Assembly: GCF_009665255.1 (NCBI RefSeq)
Contig: NZ_CP035686.1
Span: 62,001-126,000, forward strand
DNA length: 64,000 nt
Direction: 5' to 3'
Source of the DNA: Vibrio metoecus
GTDB lineage: Bacteria; Pseudomonadota; Gammaproteobacteria; Enterobacterales; Vibrionaceae
Positions 45,541 through 54,741 of this stretch are shown in pieces. The notes beneath the pieces are model-generated. The model saw only the letters and a program-made list of their open reading frames with translations. It did no database searches and was not told where the DNA came from. The position numbers and the translations under genes are program-made. Within the stretch, counting starts at the first letter, position 1. Each line of letters begins with the position of its first letter.

Positions 45541-45580
45541 ATTTTGAAATGCAGAGATTACGCATCGGGAGGGAGTAAAG

Positions 45581-46600
45581 ATGCTAGTTGTTCGTCCGAT
45601 TAGCATGGCGGACTATGAGGCGCTACATACCTGCGCTGTCGAGTCCGGCCATGGCTTCACATCATTGCCAGTAGATCAAGAGCTACTGACCAATCGTATT
45701 ACCCACTCTGAATACAGCTTTAGCAAACCGAACGTCACCACGCCCGGCGATGAAGGCTATTTGATGGTCGGGGTTGATAGCGAAACCGGACAAGTGGCGG
45801 GTACCACGGGTATTGAAGCCTCAATTGGTTGGGATGTGCCGTTTTATTCCTATCACATCAGCACCATAGTCCACTCGTCACCTAAATTGGGTGTCAACAA
45901 TGTGGTGAAGTTGTTGACGTTTGGTAACAACTACACCGGATGTAGCGAAATCTGTACTCTGTTTTTGCGCCCTCAATTTCGCCAAGGCTTGAATGGTCGT
46001 TTAATGTCTAAATGCCGTTTTTTGATGATGGCGGAACACTCACACCGTTTTTCCAAAACCATTTTCGCTGAGATGCGTGGCGTTTCCGATGCCGATGGCA
46101 ATTCACCATTTTGGAAGTGGCTGCAAGAGCACTTTTTCTCGATTGATTTCACCTTGGCCGATTATCTGACTGGGATTGGCAAAAAAGGCTTTATCGCTGA
46201 CTTGATGCCCAAGTTGCCAATTTACGTCAACTTGCTGAGCAAAGAAGCGCAAGCGGTGATTGGTCAGGTGCATGAAAACACGCGACCTGCCTTGGTATTG
46301 CTTGAGAAAGAGGGCTTCACCTGTCGCAATTACGTCGACATTTTTGATGCGGGTCCAACCGTGGAGTGCGAGCTGAACAATATCGAATCGGTGCGCCACT
46401 CAGTACGCGCTATTGTTGAAGTGGCAGAACATTCGAGCTCGCAGAATTTCATTATGTGTAATACCTCGTTTGAGAACTTCCGGGCTACGGCGGCCAAAGC
46501 CGCATACAGCCAAGAAGATAACGCGGTGATCATCTCCCCCAAAGTCGCCGCGGCGTTAGAAGTGAGCACTGGGGATTATTTACGGATTTTGGCGCAGTAG
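45581..46600 (+). CDS. astA: Arginine N-succinyltransferase
   Basis: AstA transfers succinyl from succinyl-CoA to arginine, the first step of the AST arginine-degradation route. The 339-residue protein begins MLVVRPISMADYEALHTCA and contains the family segments GTTGIEASIG and LFLRPQFRQGLNGRLMSKCRFL, a GNAT-type fold. GGAGGGAG precedes the ATG, and astD follows 9 bases after the stop. The gene is separated from astC by three hairpins. Confidence 0.96.
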   Translation: MLVVRPISMADYEALHTCAVESGHGFTSLPVDQELLTNRITHSEYSFSKPNVTTPGDEGYLMVGVDSETGQVAGTTGIEASIGWDVPFYSYHISTIVHSSPKLGVNNVVKLLTFGNNYTGCSEICTLFLRPQFRQGLNGRLMSKCRFLMMAEHSHRFSKTIFAEMRGVSDADGNSPFWKWLQEHFFSIDFTLADYLTGIGKKGFIADLMPKLPIYVNLLSKEAQAVIGQVHENTRPALVLLEKEGFTCRNYVDIFDAGPTVECELNNIESVRHSVRAIVEVAEHSSSQNFIMCNTSFENFRATAAKAAYSQEDNAVIISPKVAAALEVSTGDYLRILAQ

Positions 46601-46609
46601 GGGATAGTC

Positions 46610-48067
46610 ATGACACATTGGATAGCCGGTGAATGGGTGACGGGAACCGGTGAAAAGTTGGAATCACATACGCCTTATAGCCATGAGCTTTTATGGCAAG
46701 GCTACAGTGCCAGTGTTGAACAAGTGGAAGCCGCGGTAAACGCGGCTCGCCGAGCGTTCGTGGACTGGAAAAAACGCCCATTTGCCGAGCGTGAACAGAA
46801 GGTGTTGGCCTTTGCGGAATTGGTGAAAGCCAACAGCGAACAGATTGCGCAAGTGATTGCTAAAGAGACGGGCAAGCCTTTGTGGGAAACGCGCACGGAA
46901 GCGGCTTCAATTGCCGGAAAAATCGCGATTTCGATTCGTGCTTATCATGAGCGTACTGGTGAAACGGTGCGTGAAGCGGCGGGCAATCAGCTGGTATTGC
47001 GCCATCGACCGTTGGGTGTGATGGCGGTGTTTGGGCCGTATAACTTCCCCGGCCATTTACCGAATGGACATATAGTGCCTGCGCTGCTGGCGGGCAATAC
47101 CGTGGTGTTTAAGCCTTCTGAGCAAACCCCGTGGACTGGCGAAGTCTTGATGCAGTTATGGCAACAGGCTGGCTTGCCTGCTGGTGTCATCAATCTGGTT
47201 CAAGGCTCAAAAGAGACGGGGATTGCGCTCGCGCAATCACGCGGGATTGATGGTTTGCTGTTTACGGGGAGTGCCAATACTGGGCATCTGCTGCATCGCC
47301 AATTTGCAGGTCAGCCGGACAAAATGCTGGCGCTGGAAATGGGCGGCAATAATCCTATGGTGATTTCAGAGCACTATGGCGATCTGGATGCCACGGTTTA
47401 CACCATTATTCAATCGGCGTTTATCAGTAGTGGTCAACGCTGCACCTGTGCGCGCCGCTTGTATGTGCCACTAGGGACGAAAGGCGATGTGTTGCTAGAG
47501 AAACTGGTTGCGGTAACGGCTAAGCTGCGTATTGATCAGCCCTTTGCTGAGCCTGCTCCCTTTATGGGCCCCTTAGTTTCCGAAGCTGCGGCACAAGCGA
47601 TCCTCAATGCGCAATCCCATCTACAAGCATTAGGCGGTAAAAGTCTGCTTGAAGCTCGCGCTTTGCATGCGGCGTTTATCACACCAGCGATCATTGATGT
47701 CACGGCGATTGAGCGCTTGCCGGATGATGAATATTTCGGACCTTTGCTACAAGTGGTGCGTTACCAGACTTTGGCGCAAGCGGTAGAGCTTGCCAATGAT
47801 ACCCGCTTTGGCTTATCCGCTGGACTCGTCTCGACTGACGATGACGAGTGGGATTACTTTGTCGATCATATTCGTGCGGGCATCGTCAATCGTAACCGCC
47901 AATTAACCGGAGCCAGTGGTGATGCACCGTTTGGTGGCCCTGGAGCATCGGGCAACTTACGCCCCAGTGCCTTCTATGCCGCCGACTATTGCGCTTATCC
48001 AATGGCCTCAATGGAAGGGGAGACAACATTGCTTCCTGCTACCTTGAGCCCGGGCGTTGAACTCTAA
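46610..48067 (+). CDS. astD: N-succinylglutamate 5-semialdehyde dehydrogenase
   Basis: AstD oxidises succinylglutamate semialdehyde to succinylglutamate with NAD+. It is an aldehyde dehydrogenase-superfamily enzyme of 485 residues: MHWIAGEW-type N-terminus (MTHWIAGEWVTG), FGPYNFPGHLPNGH, LALEMGGNNP with general-base glutamate, and catalytic cysteine in SGQRCTCARR. It overlaps neither neighbour and ends at a terminator. astB and astE, which follow in E. coli, are not present downstream. Confidence 0.96.
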   Translation: MTHWIAGEWVTGTGEKLESHTPYSHELLWQGYSASVEQVEAAVNAARRAFVDWKKRPFAEREQKVLAFAELVKANSEQIAQVIAKETGKPLWETRTEAASIAGKIAISIRAYHERTGETVREAAGNQLVLRHRPLGVMAVFGPYNFPGHLPNGHIVPALLAGNTVVFKPSEQTPWTGEVLMQLWQQAGLPAGVINLVQGSKETGIALAQSRGIDGLLFTGSANTGHLLHRQFAGQPDKMLALEMGGNNPMVISEHYGDLDATVYTIIQSAFISSGQRCTCARRLYVPLGTKGDVLLEKLVAVTAKLRIDQPFAEPAPFMGPLVSEAAAQAILNAQSHLQALGGKSLLEARALHAAFITPAIIDVTAIERLPDDEYFGPLLQVVRYQTLAQAVELANDTRFGLSAGLVSTDDDEWDYFVDHIRAGIVNRNRQLTGASGDAPFGGPGASGNLRPSAFYAADYCAYPMASMEGETTLLPATLSPGVEL

Positions 48068-48080
48068 TCATAATTTATTT

Positions 48081-48110
48081 TGTGCCTGCGCAGCCAAGTA
48101 GGCACTTTTT
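48081..48110 (+). terminator. Terminator after astD
   Basis: GTGCCT and AGGCAC flank a 12-base loop and run into six T. It marks the end of the astCAD unit. Confidence 0.82.
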
Positions 48111-48209
48111 TCGTCACAGGTTGAAAGCTTTATCGTGTTAGCGCTGGATAAATTACACGGTGTCTAACCTTAGTCCCTTTGCGTTTCATAGGATCAACAA
48201 GGAGGCGTT

Positions 48210-49001
48210 ATGACGCCAACAGCTTTATTCCAATCGCTCTGGAATGATTATATTGAGCGCCTCTGCCCGTCGGCAGAGAAAGTACATCAACTCTTACAAG
48301 AAGATGAGCCACTGATTAATGATCACATCGCGCTGCGTACTTTTAATGTCGCGCCGCTAGGATTAGAAACGATGGCGAAGCCGTTTTTGGCGCTCGGCTA
48401 TCAAGCGTGTGGTGAGTATGAATTCAAAAGTAAAAAACTCTTTGCTAAGCATTTTGAACATCCCGATCCTTTGCAGCCTAAGGTTTTCATTAGTGAGCTG
48501 AAAGTGGAAGAGTGTTCACCTGAGCTGCAAGCGATTGTTGAAAAGCTGGTGGCACAAGTTCAGCCACAAGCATTAGCCAGTGAGGCTTTTTTGTATGGCG
48601 GTCGCTTATGGAGCTTAAGCCATGCCGACTATCTTACTTTGGCGAAAGAGAGTGAGTATGCCGCTTGGCTTGCGGCGCATGGTTATGGTGCAAACCACTT
48701 TACAGTCAGCGTGAATCAGCTCAATGCGCTGCATGAAGTGAAACAGGTCAATGACCATCTGCGCCAACATGGCTTTAGCATCAATGAATCGGGTGGGGAA
48801 GTAAAAGGCTCACCAGAAGTCTTGCTCGAACAGTCTTCGACCATGGCTGATAAAGTGTTAGTGCGTTTTAACGAAGGCGCGGAGATGATCCCCGGTGGCT
48901 TTTATGAGTTTGCCAAACGTTATCCAATGGCGAATGGATTGCTGTACCCCGGATTTGTCGAAGCTTCGGCGGATAAGATTTTTGAAAGCACGAACCGTTA
49001 A
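48210..49001 (+). CDS. DUF1338 metalloenzyme, 2-oxoadipate dioxygenase/decarboxylase family (short form)
   Basis: DUF1338 proteins such as HglS of Pseudomonas convert 2-oxoadipate to 2-hydroxyglutarate with a mononuclear iron centre of VOC-like fold. This 263-residue member keeps the likely ligands: a histidine in NDHIALRTF, another in GANHFTVSVN, and a glutamate in GGFYEFAKRYP. It is clearly shorter than HglS (over 450 residues), so substrate could differ; lysine-degradation genes are not near. AAGGAGG gives a strong ribosome site. It is separate from the ast operon, behind its terminator. Confidence 0.8.
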   Translation: MTPTALFQSLWNDYIERLCPSAEKVHQLLQEDEPLINDHIALRTFNVAPLGLETMAKPFLALGYQACGEYEFKSKKLFAKHFEHPDPLQPKVFISELKVEECSPELQAIVEKLVAQVQPQALASEAFLYGGRLWSLSHADYLTLAKESEYAAWLAAHGYGANHFTVSVNQLNALHEVKQVNDHLRQHGFSINESGGEVKGSPEVLLEQSSTMADKVLVRFNEGAEMIPGGFYEFAKRYPMANGLLYPGFVEASADKIFESTNR

Positions 49002-49021
49002 ATTTAGCGTATGATGCAAAT

Positions 49022-49052
49022 AAAAATAGCCACCGCAGGGTGGCTATTTTTT
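49022..49052. terminator. Bidirectional terminator between the DUF1338 gene and crp
   Basis: AAAAATAGCCACC pairs with GGTGGCTATTTTT. The genes converge. Confidence 0.92.
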
Positions 49053-49063
49053 ATCGGGAATGC

Positions 49064-49696
49064 TTAGCGAGTGCCGTAAACCACGATGGTTTTACCGTGG
49101 GCAGAGATCAGGTTCTGCTCTTCCAGCATCTTCAGGATGCGGCCAACGGTTTCACGAGAACAGCCAACAATTTGACCGATCTCTTGGCGAGTGATCTTGA
49201 TTTGCATACCATCTGGGTGAGTCATCGCATCTGGCTGACGTGCAAGGTTCAGCAGAGTCTGTGCGATACGGCCAGTTACGTCTAGGAACGCAAGGTCGCC
49301 AACTTTTTGGCTGGTCACTTGCAGACGACGAGCCATTTGACCTGAAAGGCGCATCAAGATATCTGGGTTTACTTGGATCAATTGACGGAATTTCTTAAAT
49401 GAGATTTCAGCCACTTCACAAGGTGTTTTAGCACGAACCCAAGCGGTACGCTCTTGGCCTTCTTCAAACAAGCCAAGCTCACCGATAAAATCACCTTGGT
49501 TCAGGTAAGAGAGAATCATCTCTTTACCTTCTTCATCTTTGATCAGTACCGCAACTGAACCTTTTACGATGTAGTACAGCGTTTCCGCTTTCTCACCCGC
49601 GTGGATCAGTGTGCTTTTTGATGGGTACTTATGAATGTGACAATGTGAAAGAAACCACTCTAGTGTTGGATCGGTTTGAGGTTTACCTAGAACCAT
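49064..49696 (-). CDS. crp: cAMP receptor protein (CRP)
   Basis: CRP is the global regulator of carbon catabolism; in V. cholerae it also affects competence, biofilm and virulence. The 210-residue protein is nearly identical to E. coli CRP: cAMP-binding roll (about 1-130: FIGELGLFEEGQERTAWVRAK with the phosphate-binding segment), C-helix, and HTH RQEIGQIVGCSRETVGRIL. A GAGG-free upstream, but GAAGTGAG lies at about 10 bases. Candidate targets in the window are the sites at 3926 and at its own promoter. Confidence 0.98.
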   Translation of the reverse strand: MVLGKPQTDPTLEWFLSHCHIHKYPSKSTLIHAGEKAETLYYIVKGSVAVLIKDEEGKEMILSYLNQGDFIGELGLFEEGQERTAWVRAKTPCEVAEISFKKFRQLIQVNPDILMRLSGQMARRLQVTSQKVGDLAFLDVTGRIAQTLLNLARQPDAMTHPDGMQIKITRQEIGQIVGCSRETVGRILKMLEEQNLISAHGKTIVVYGTR

Positions 49697-49889
49697 AATA
49701 ATCTCACTTCCTCTGCAGGGTACGCTTGCCGCTATCCATATTTTAGCGAAGCCTCAATTGGGCTTACTAGAATAAGAGGTGTTACCCAAGGCTGCAAGCT
49801 ATCTTATGTTTCGGTTAAGAATAGTATCCTTTTTCGAAATCGATTTCTTGATTTTAATCGTGTCAGTAGTCCAATTTGCTACGCAAAAA

Positions 49890-49905
49890 TGTGCACATGA
49901 TCACG
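49890..49905. promoter_or_regulatory. CRP-like site in the crp-prkB gap
   Basis: TGTGC-ACATGA-TCACG keeps the spacing and 8 of 10 consensus bases of the two pentamers. It lies about 195 bases before the crp start, where crp autoregulation sites lie in E. coli, and close to the prkB end. Confidence 0.55.
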
Positions 49906-49938
49906 GTATGAAAAGTAAGCATTCATCACTGGTCGGAT

Positions 49939-50808
49939 CTAGCCGATTTTTCCGGTTTCGATCAGTTGTTGCAGTAGCGGACGCACAATCAAATCCATGG
50001 CAAAACTCATCTTGCCCCCAGGCACCACGATGGTGTTGTGGCGTGACATGAATGAGCCATCAATCATCGCCAGTAAGTAGGGGAAATCGACATTTTTGAT
50101 GCCACGAAAACGGATCACCACAAAACTCTCATCCAGCGTTGGAATGCCTTTAGCATTGAGTGGGTTAGAAGTATCGACTGTGGGCACACGTTGAAAGTTG
50201 ATGTGGGTGCGCGAAAATTGCGGGGTGATGAATTTAAGGTAGTCGTCCATTGAACGGACGATGGAATCCATCACCGCTTCACGTGAATGGCCGCGATCGC
50301 GTGTATCACGTACGTATTTCTGAATCCACTCAAGGTTAACAATCGGCACCATACCAATCAAAAAGTCGACGTGTTGCGCGACATTGACATCACCATCGAC
50401 CACACCGCCGTGTAAGCCTTCATAAAACAGCACATCTGAGTTTTCGGGCAGTGATTGCCAAGGCGTAAACGTACCGGGCATTTGGTTATACGGAACTGCT
50501 TCATCAAAGGTGTGTAAGTAGCGGCGCACTTGGCCGGTGCCTACTTTTCCGTATTGGCGGAAGAATTCTTCAAGGGTTGGGAAATCGTTGGCTTGGGGAC
50601 CAAAGTAACTGATATGGCGACCTTGCTCGCGCGCCTTGCGGATTTCTACATCCATTTCTGGACGAGTGAAGCGATGAAAACTGTCCCCCTCAACCCAAGC
50701 AGGCTTGATGCTCATCATATTGAACATCTTGCGAAAGGCTTCAGAGGTGGTTGTAGTTCCGGCGCCGGAAGAACCCGTCACCGCAATAATCGGATGTTTG
50801 GCTGACAT
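49939..50808 (-). CDS. prkB: Phosphoribulokinase-like protein
   Basis: A 289-residue kinase of the phosphoribulokinase/uridine kinase fold, with P-loop TGSSGAGTTTTSEAF at about 11-25 and the family segments YFGPQANDFPTLE and LFYEGLHGGVVDGDVNVAQHVD. No RuBisCO or Calvin-cycle gene is present, so it is not for CO2 fixation; the E. coli orthologue next to crp has no firmly known substrate. Gene order prkB-yheU-yheT near crp is conserved. Same strand as yheU; the gap between them is 94 bases. Confidence 0.9.
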   Translation of the reverse strand: MSAKHPIIAVTGSSGAGTTTTSEAFRKMFNMMSIKPAWVEGDSFHRFTRPEMDVEIRKAREQGRHISYFGPQANDFPTLEEFFRQYGKVGTGQVRRYLHTFDEAVPYNQMPGTFTPWQSLPENSDVLFYEGLHGGVVDGDVNVAQHVDFLIGMVPIVNLEWIQKYVRDTRDRGHSREAVMDSIVRSMDDYLKFITPQFSRTHINFQRVPTVDTSNPLNAKGIPTLDESFVVIRFRGIKNVDFPYLLAMIDGSFMSRHNTIVVPGGKMSFAMDLIVRPLLQQLIETGKIG

Positions 50809-50902
50809 GACAAACCTTGTCCTTAAGTCCTTGATTTTGGTGCTAACTCAGGCACCACCCGGAAATGACTATAGCACGGAAAATGAAGCCGTCACTGCTT
50901 GG

Positions 50903-51112
50903 CTAAAACGGATGGCATTTAATATCCACGGTTTCATGCAATTCTGAATAGACGATCACAGCTTGCCCAGATTGTAACTGCGCGCGTACTTGAGCAATTT
51001 TTTCCTCCAGCGACACTTCCACATCACCATAATCTGTGCCTTCACGCAGTACAAATTCACGGATCAAATTGTCGAGTGTTTCCTGAGCAATTTGTTGCCA
51101 TGGAATGATCAT
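50903..51112 (-). CDS. yheU: YheU family (UPF0270) small protein
   Basis: A 69-residue protein starting MIIPWQQIAQETLDNLIREFVLREGTDYG (given here in pieces: IPWQQIAQETLDN and REFVLREGTDYG), the clear UPF0270 signature. Acidic, soluble and of unknown function. It lies between yheT and prkB on the same strand, as in E. coli. An inverted repeat lies just upstream. Confidence 0.9.
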   Translation of the reverse strand: MIIPWQQIAQETLDNLIREFVLREGTDYGDVEVSLEEKIAQVRAQLQSGQAVIVYSELHETVDIKCHPF

Positions 51113-51145
51113 AAATACCTCTTTATTTTATGACAGAGCCCAACT

Positions 51146-51171
51146 CGACTTGGAGCGCTCACTCCAAGTCG
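51146..51171. repeat. Inverted repeat between yheT and yheU
   Basis: CGACTTGGAG and CTCCAAGTCG form a perfect 10-base stem with a six-base loop. It is 34 bases before the yheU start and lacks a T-run on either side; it could be a weak terminator or an mRNA processing site. Confidence 0.6.
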
Positions 51172-51221
51172 TTTGAGTCTTTCCCCTTACAATGATACGG
51201 CATTAAAAGGGGAGGGGCGCG

Positions 51222-52211
51222 TTAGGATTGATGCAGAAAGTCATCACGCAGATGTGAGTAATACTCGGGCAGGGTTTGCTCTAGCCAAAAGCGGGGCTTT
51301 AGCCATGATCCACTTAGAAAGCCCACATGGCCGCCATGCTCAAACAAACGGTAATCGATGTTCGCTGGTAGCGGGAAATCTGGGATCACCGCTTCGGTCA
51401 TAAACGGATCGTCTTTGGCGTGGATGATCTGAGTCGGGACGCGGATCTGAGTCAGCTGTTTAATCCCGGAGCACTGCTGATAATAATCGGCAGCATCATG
51501 AAAACCGTGTAGCGGCGCGGTGATCACATCATCAAACTCGGCGAGTTTAGCGATAGCGCGGATCCGCTCCGGGCTCAGTGGCAAAGCATTTTCCAGCAGT
51601 GGGTATTTCGCGATGGCATTTTTCTTCAATGAAGAGAGTAGATAGGCGCGATACACTTTAGAGAAACCTTGCTCGATACGTTGTGAGCAGGCGGCTAAAT
51701 CGAGTGGCGCGGAAATCAAGGTGGCGGCACTGACGATAGGATCATCACGATACTGCGCAAGATAGTTCGCGAGCATGTTACCGCCGAGTGAAACACCGAC
51801 GGCAACGATCGGACGCTCTGGTAATTGTTTACGCAGATACTCCAGCACAAAACGCGCATCACCCGTTTCACCGGAATGGTAAGCGCGTGCTAAGTGGTTG
51901 GGTTTACCACTGCAACCGCGAAAATGCATCATCACCGAGAGCCAGCCCTGCCTTGCAAAGGCGTGCATCAAGCCGTTCGCATAAGGGCTTTTGAAGCTGC
52001 CTTCTAAGCCGTGGAACAACACAAACAGCGGCTTACACTGCGCGTGTGGTGTGCGCCAATCTTCGCTCCAAGCTAGATCGAGAAAATCACCATCAGGCGT
52101 GAATAGGGTTTGCCATTCGGCACTAAACAGCGGCTGTTTACGCAGTAAGCGAGGCAGCAGAGTTTGTAAGTGGGGATTAGCAAGCCCCTTGGCAGCAATA
52201 AATTGAGTCAT
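51222..52211 (-). CDS. yheT: Alpha/beta-hydrolase of the YheT family
   Basis: A 329-residue hydrolase with the nucleophile elbow GVSLGGNML, a preceding oxyanion segment LFHGLEGSFKSPYANGL, and a catalytic-histidine segment EHGGHVGFL near the C-terminus. Homologues act on esters, but the E. coli substrate is unknown. It overlaps the next upstream gene by 4 bases (ATGA), so the two are coupled. Cytoplasmic; no signal peptide. Confidence 0.9.
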   Translation of the reverse strand: MTQFIAAKGLANPHLQTLLPRLLRKQPLFSAEWQTLFTPDGDFLDLAWSEDWRTPHAQCKPLFVLFHGLEGSFKSPYANGLMHAFARQGWLSVMMHFRGCSGKPNHLARAYHSGETGDARFVLEYLRKQLPERPIVAVGVSLGGNMLANYLAQYRDDPIVSAATLISAPLDLAACSQRIEQGFSKVYRAYLLSSLKKNAIAKYPLLENALPLSPERIRAIAKLAEFDDVITAPLHGFHDAADYYQQCSGIKQLTQIRVPTQIIHAKDDPFMTEAVIPDFPLPANIDYRLFEHGGHVGFLSGSWLKPRFWLEQTLPEYYSHLRDDFLHQS

Positions 52212-52693
52212 GATTTTGAGTTATCGTGTTCACAGTGCGGAGCAGAAAATTGCTCGGCTAAGTATTCAGCGCCAAGCATTTTACAGTATTGCTGAGTGAG
52301 TGGTAGCACTTGTGCGGGATAGAGCGTTAAACGATTGAGACAATCAACCAAATCCGCTTGCTGCTGCTTTTCCAGTTGCAGTTCAAACTGTAGTGCTTCG
52401 CGATAGAGAGTGTCTGGCAAATGGCTTTTCAAGCGTCGCCGCAAATCACGAAAATCGTGCAGCAGAGTTTCCGAATGGCTCAAACATTCCAGCACCGTTG
52501 GCCAGTCGGCTTCCGCAAAAGTGAGCTGCTGTTCATCTAGCCATTTGAGTAACAGCAGCAGATTGACATTGCCGTGATGGCTATTTTGTAATCGTAAGCA
52601 CGCCTCTTTTACCTCGCGCACACTGTAATACTGCAAGCTGAATTGCCAGAGTCTTTCCAGTGTTAATCTTGGTTTGACGTGCTCATCATTCAT
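52208..52693 (-). CDS. TIGR02444 (DUF2390) family protein
   Basis: The 161 residues are rich in leucine, glutamine and glutamate and appear mostly alpha-helical; conserved pieces are LWQFSLQYYSVREVKEACLRLQ and VNLLLLLKWLDEQ. I recognise the TIGR02444 family, of unknown function. The ATG directly adjoins the yheS stop (no gap), and the stop overlaps the yheT start, so three genes form one coupled unit. Confidence 0.8.
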   Translation of the reverse strand: MNDEHVKPRLTLERLWQFSLQYYSVREVKEACLRLQNSHHGNVNLLLLLKWLDEQQLTFAEADWPTVLECLSHSETLLHDFRDLRRRLKSHLPDTLYREALQFELQLEKQQQADLVDCLNRLTLYPAQVLPLTQQYCKMLGAEYLAEQFSAPHCEHDNSKS

Positions 52694-54610
52694 TTAACCG
52701 TTGAACTCCTGTTCCATCTCTTCCAAGGTTTCCTGCTCGGCCATCCATTCTAGCTCGACTTGCTCAAGCTCGGATTTGGCGGCGGCTTGTTTAGCCAACA
52801 CCTCAGTCAGTGTCGCTTTATTCTGTGCTTCGTACAGTGAGGTGTCCGACAATTGTGCTTCCATCTCACTGATGACGTGGTTCAACTTATCGAGTTTCTC
52901 TTCTAACTGTGTCAACTTTTTGCGAATTGGCGCAGTGAGCTTACGAAAATCTGCTTCACGGCGCTTTTGCTCTTTTTTCGCAGCGGCACTGTTCGCGCTA
53001 TTCACGGCATTGTTCGGTTGGGTTTCTTTACGCTCGGCTTTTTGTTGATCGGTGAGCCATTTGTAGTAGTCATTCAAGTCACCATCAAACGGGCCGACTT
53101 GGTGATCATGCACTAAATAGAGATCATCGGTGGTGGCACGCAGCAAGTAGCGATCATGGCTGACGATCACCATCGCCCCTTCATAGCTTTGTAGCGCAAA
53201 CGTCAGTGCCTGACGCATATCCAAATCCAGATGGTTGGTGGGTTCGTCGAGCAGCAGTAAGTTAGGCTTTTGCCACACAATCAGCGCCAACACTAAACGG
53301 GCTTTTTCACCGCCAGAGAAAGGCGCGACTTTTTCGAGCGCTTTCTCTCCATGGAAGCCAAAGCTGCCTAAGTAGTTACGCAGTTCCAGCTCATTTTTGT
53401 CTGGCGCGATTTGCATCATGTGTTGCAGCGGCGTCTCTTCCGGATGCAGAGTTTCCAACTGATGCTGCGCAAAGTAACCAATTTTCACCCCTTGCGAGTA
53501 AGTGCAGTCACCCGCTTGCGGTTTGAGTTCACCCGAGAGCAGTTTGATCAAAGTTGATTTACCCGCACCGTTACGACCAAGCAGGCCGATGCGGCTGCCC
53601 GGCACCAAATTGAGGCGGATTTTCTCAAGGATTAAGTTATCGCCGTAGCCCGCCGCGACCTGATCCATCATCAGGATCGGGTTAGGTAGTGCCGCGGGTT
53701 CACGAAATTCAAAGCTGAATGGGTTATCAAACTGTGCAGGCAGCACTTTTTCCATCCGCTCCAGCGCTTTGATCCGGCTTTGTGCTTGGCGAGCTTTTGA
53801 AGCTTTATAGCGGAAGCGATCAATGTAGCTTTGCATGTGCGCCATCTGCTTTTGTTGCTTTTGGTAGATGGCTTGTTGCTGAAGCATTTTTTGTGCGCGC
53901 TGAGTTTCAAACGACGAGTAGTTCCCCGTGTATTCATTCAGGGTTTGATTTTCAATATGCACAATGCGATTGACGATCGGGTCGAGGAAATCGCGGTCAT
54001 GCGAAATCAGGATCAGTGTGCCGGGGTAGCTTTGCAGCCAACGCTCCAGCCACATCACGGCATCCAAATCCAAGTGGTTGGTCGGTTCGTCGAGCAGCAG
54101 TAAGTCAGAGCGACAAATCAGCGCTTGCGCGAGGTTTAAACGCATCCGCCAACCACCAGAAAATTGGGTCAGGCTCCAGCTCATTTGTTCTTGAGTAAAG
54201 CCTAAGCCGTCAAGCAACTCAGAGGCACGGGCGCGAATGCTGTAACCACCGACCATTTCGATCTTGCCATGCAATTCGGCCACTTTGGTTCCGTTGTCTG
54301 CCGCTTCAGCTTCTATCAGTTGGCGTTCTAGTTCGCGGTATTCGCGATCTCCATCGATCACGTATTCCAGTGCACTGCGATCCAGCGCCGGTGTTTCCTG
54401 CGCTACCCAAGCCAGCTCCCAGTAGGCGGGTTTGCTGAAGGAGCCTGCATCAATAGTCAGTTCATCTTTCAGTAAGGCAAACAGGGTGGATTTGCCACAA
54501 CCGTTTTTACCCACTAAACCCACTTTGTCGCCGGGATGAATGGTGGCTGAAGCTTGCTCAAGGAGTGGTTTGCCGCCGCGCAGTAGCTGAATCTCAGAGA
54601 AGGTAATCAT
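52694..54610 (-). CDS. yheS: ABC-F ATPase YheS
   Basis: ABC-F proteins are soluble twin-ATPases that act on the ribosome rather than in transport. Two ABC domains are present: Walker A GKNGCGKSTL and GRNGAGKSTL, ABC signatures FSGGWRMRLNLAQAL and FSGGEKARLVLAL, Walker B LLLLDEPTNHLDLD twice. The linker (about 245-310) contains the basic helix YRYKASKARQAQSR-type segment that contacts tRNA or rRNA. C-terminal coiled coil (about 530-638). Length 638, like E. coli YheS (637). First gene of a minus-strand unit, divergent from kefG. Confidence 0.95.
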   Translation of the reverse strand: MITFSEIQLLRGGKPLLEQASATIHPGDKVGLVGKNGCGKSTLFALLKDELTIDAGSFSKPAYWELAWVAQETPALDRSALEYVIDGDREYRELERQLIEAEAADNGTKVAELHGKIEMVGGYSIRARASELLDGLGFTQEQMSWSLTQFSGGWRMRLNLAQALICRSDLLLLDEPTNHLDLDAVMWLERWLQSYPGTLILISHDRDFLDPIVNRIVHIENQTLNEYTGNYSSFETQRAQKMLQQQAIYQKQQKQMAHMQSYIDRFRYKASKARQAQSRIKALERMEKVLPAQFDNPFSFEFREPAALPNPILMMDQVAAGYGDNLILEKIRLNLVPGSRIGLLGRNGAGKSTLIKLLSGELKPQAGDCTYSQGVKIGYFAQHQLETLHPEETPLQHMMQIAPDKNELELRNYLGSFGFHGEKALEKVAPFSGGEKARLVLALIVWQKPNLLLLDEPTNHLDLDMRQALTFALQSYEGAMVIVSHDRYLLRATTDDLYLVHDHQVGPFDGDLNDYYKWLTDQQKAERKETQPNNAVNSANSAAAKKEQKRREADFRKLTAPIRKKLTQLEEKLDKLNHVISEMEAQLSDTSLYEAQNKATLTEVLAKQAAAKSELEQVELEWMAEQETLEEMEQEFNG

Positions 54611-54741
54611 AAAAATCGTTTTATCGCTCGTTGAATTTTCGCTCGGAATAGTAGGAGGAATAAGGATAAATGTCGATCATTATACAAATTGGGTTATGAT
54701 GCTGAGTAACGGATTAGTAACAAATCAGCGGAGTGCGCAAC

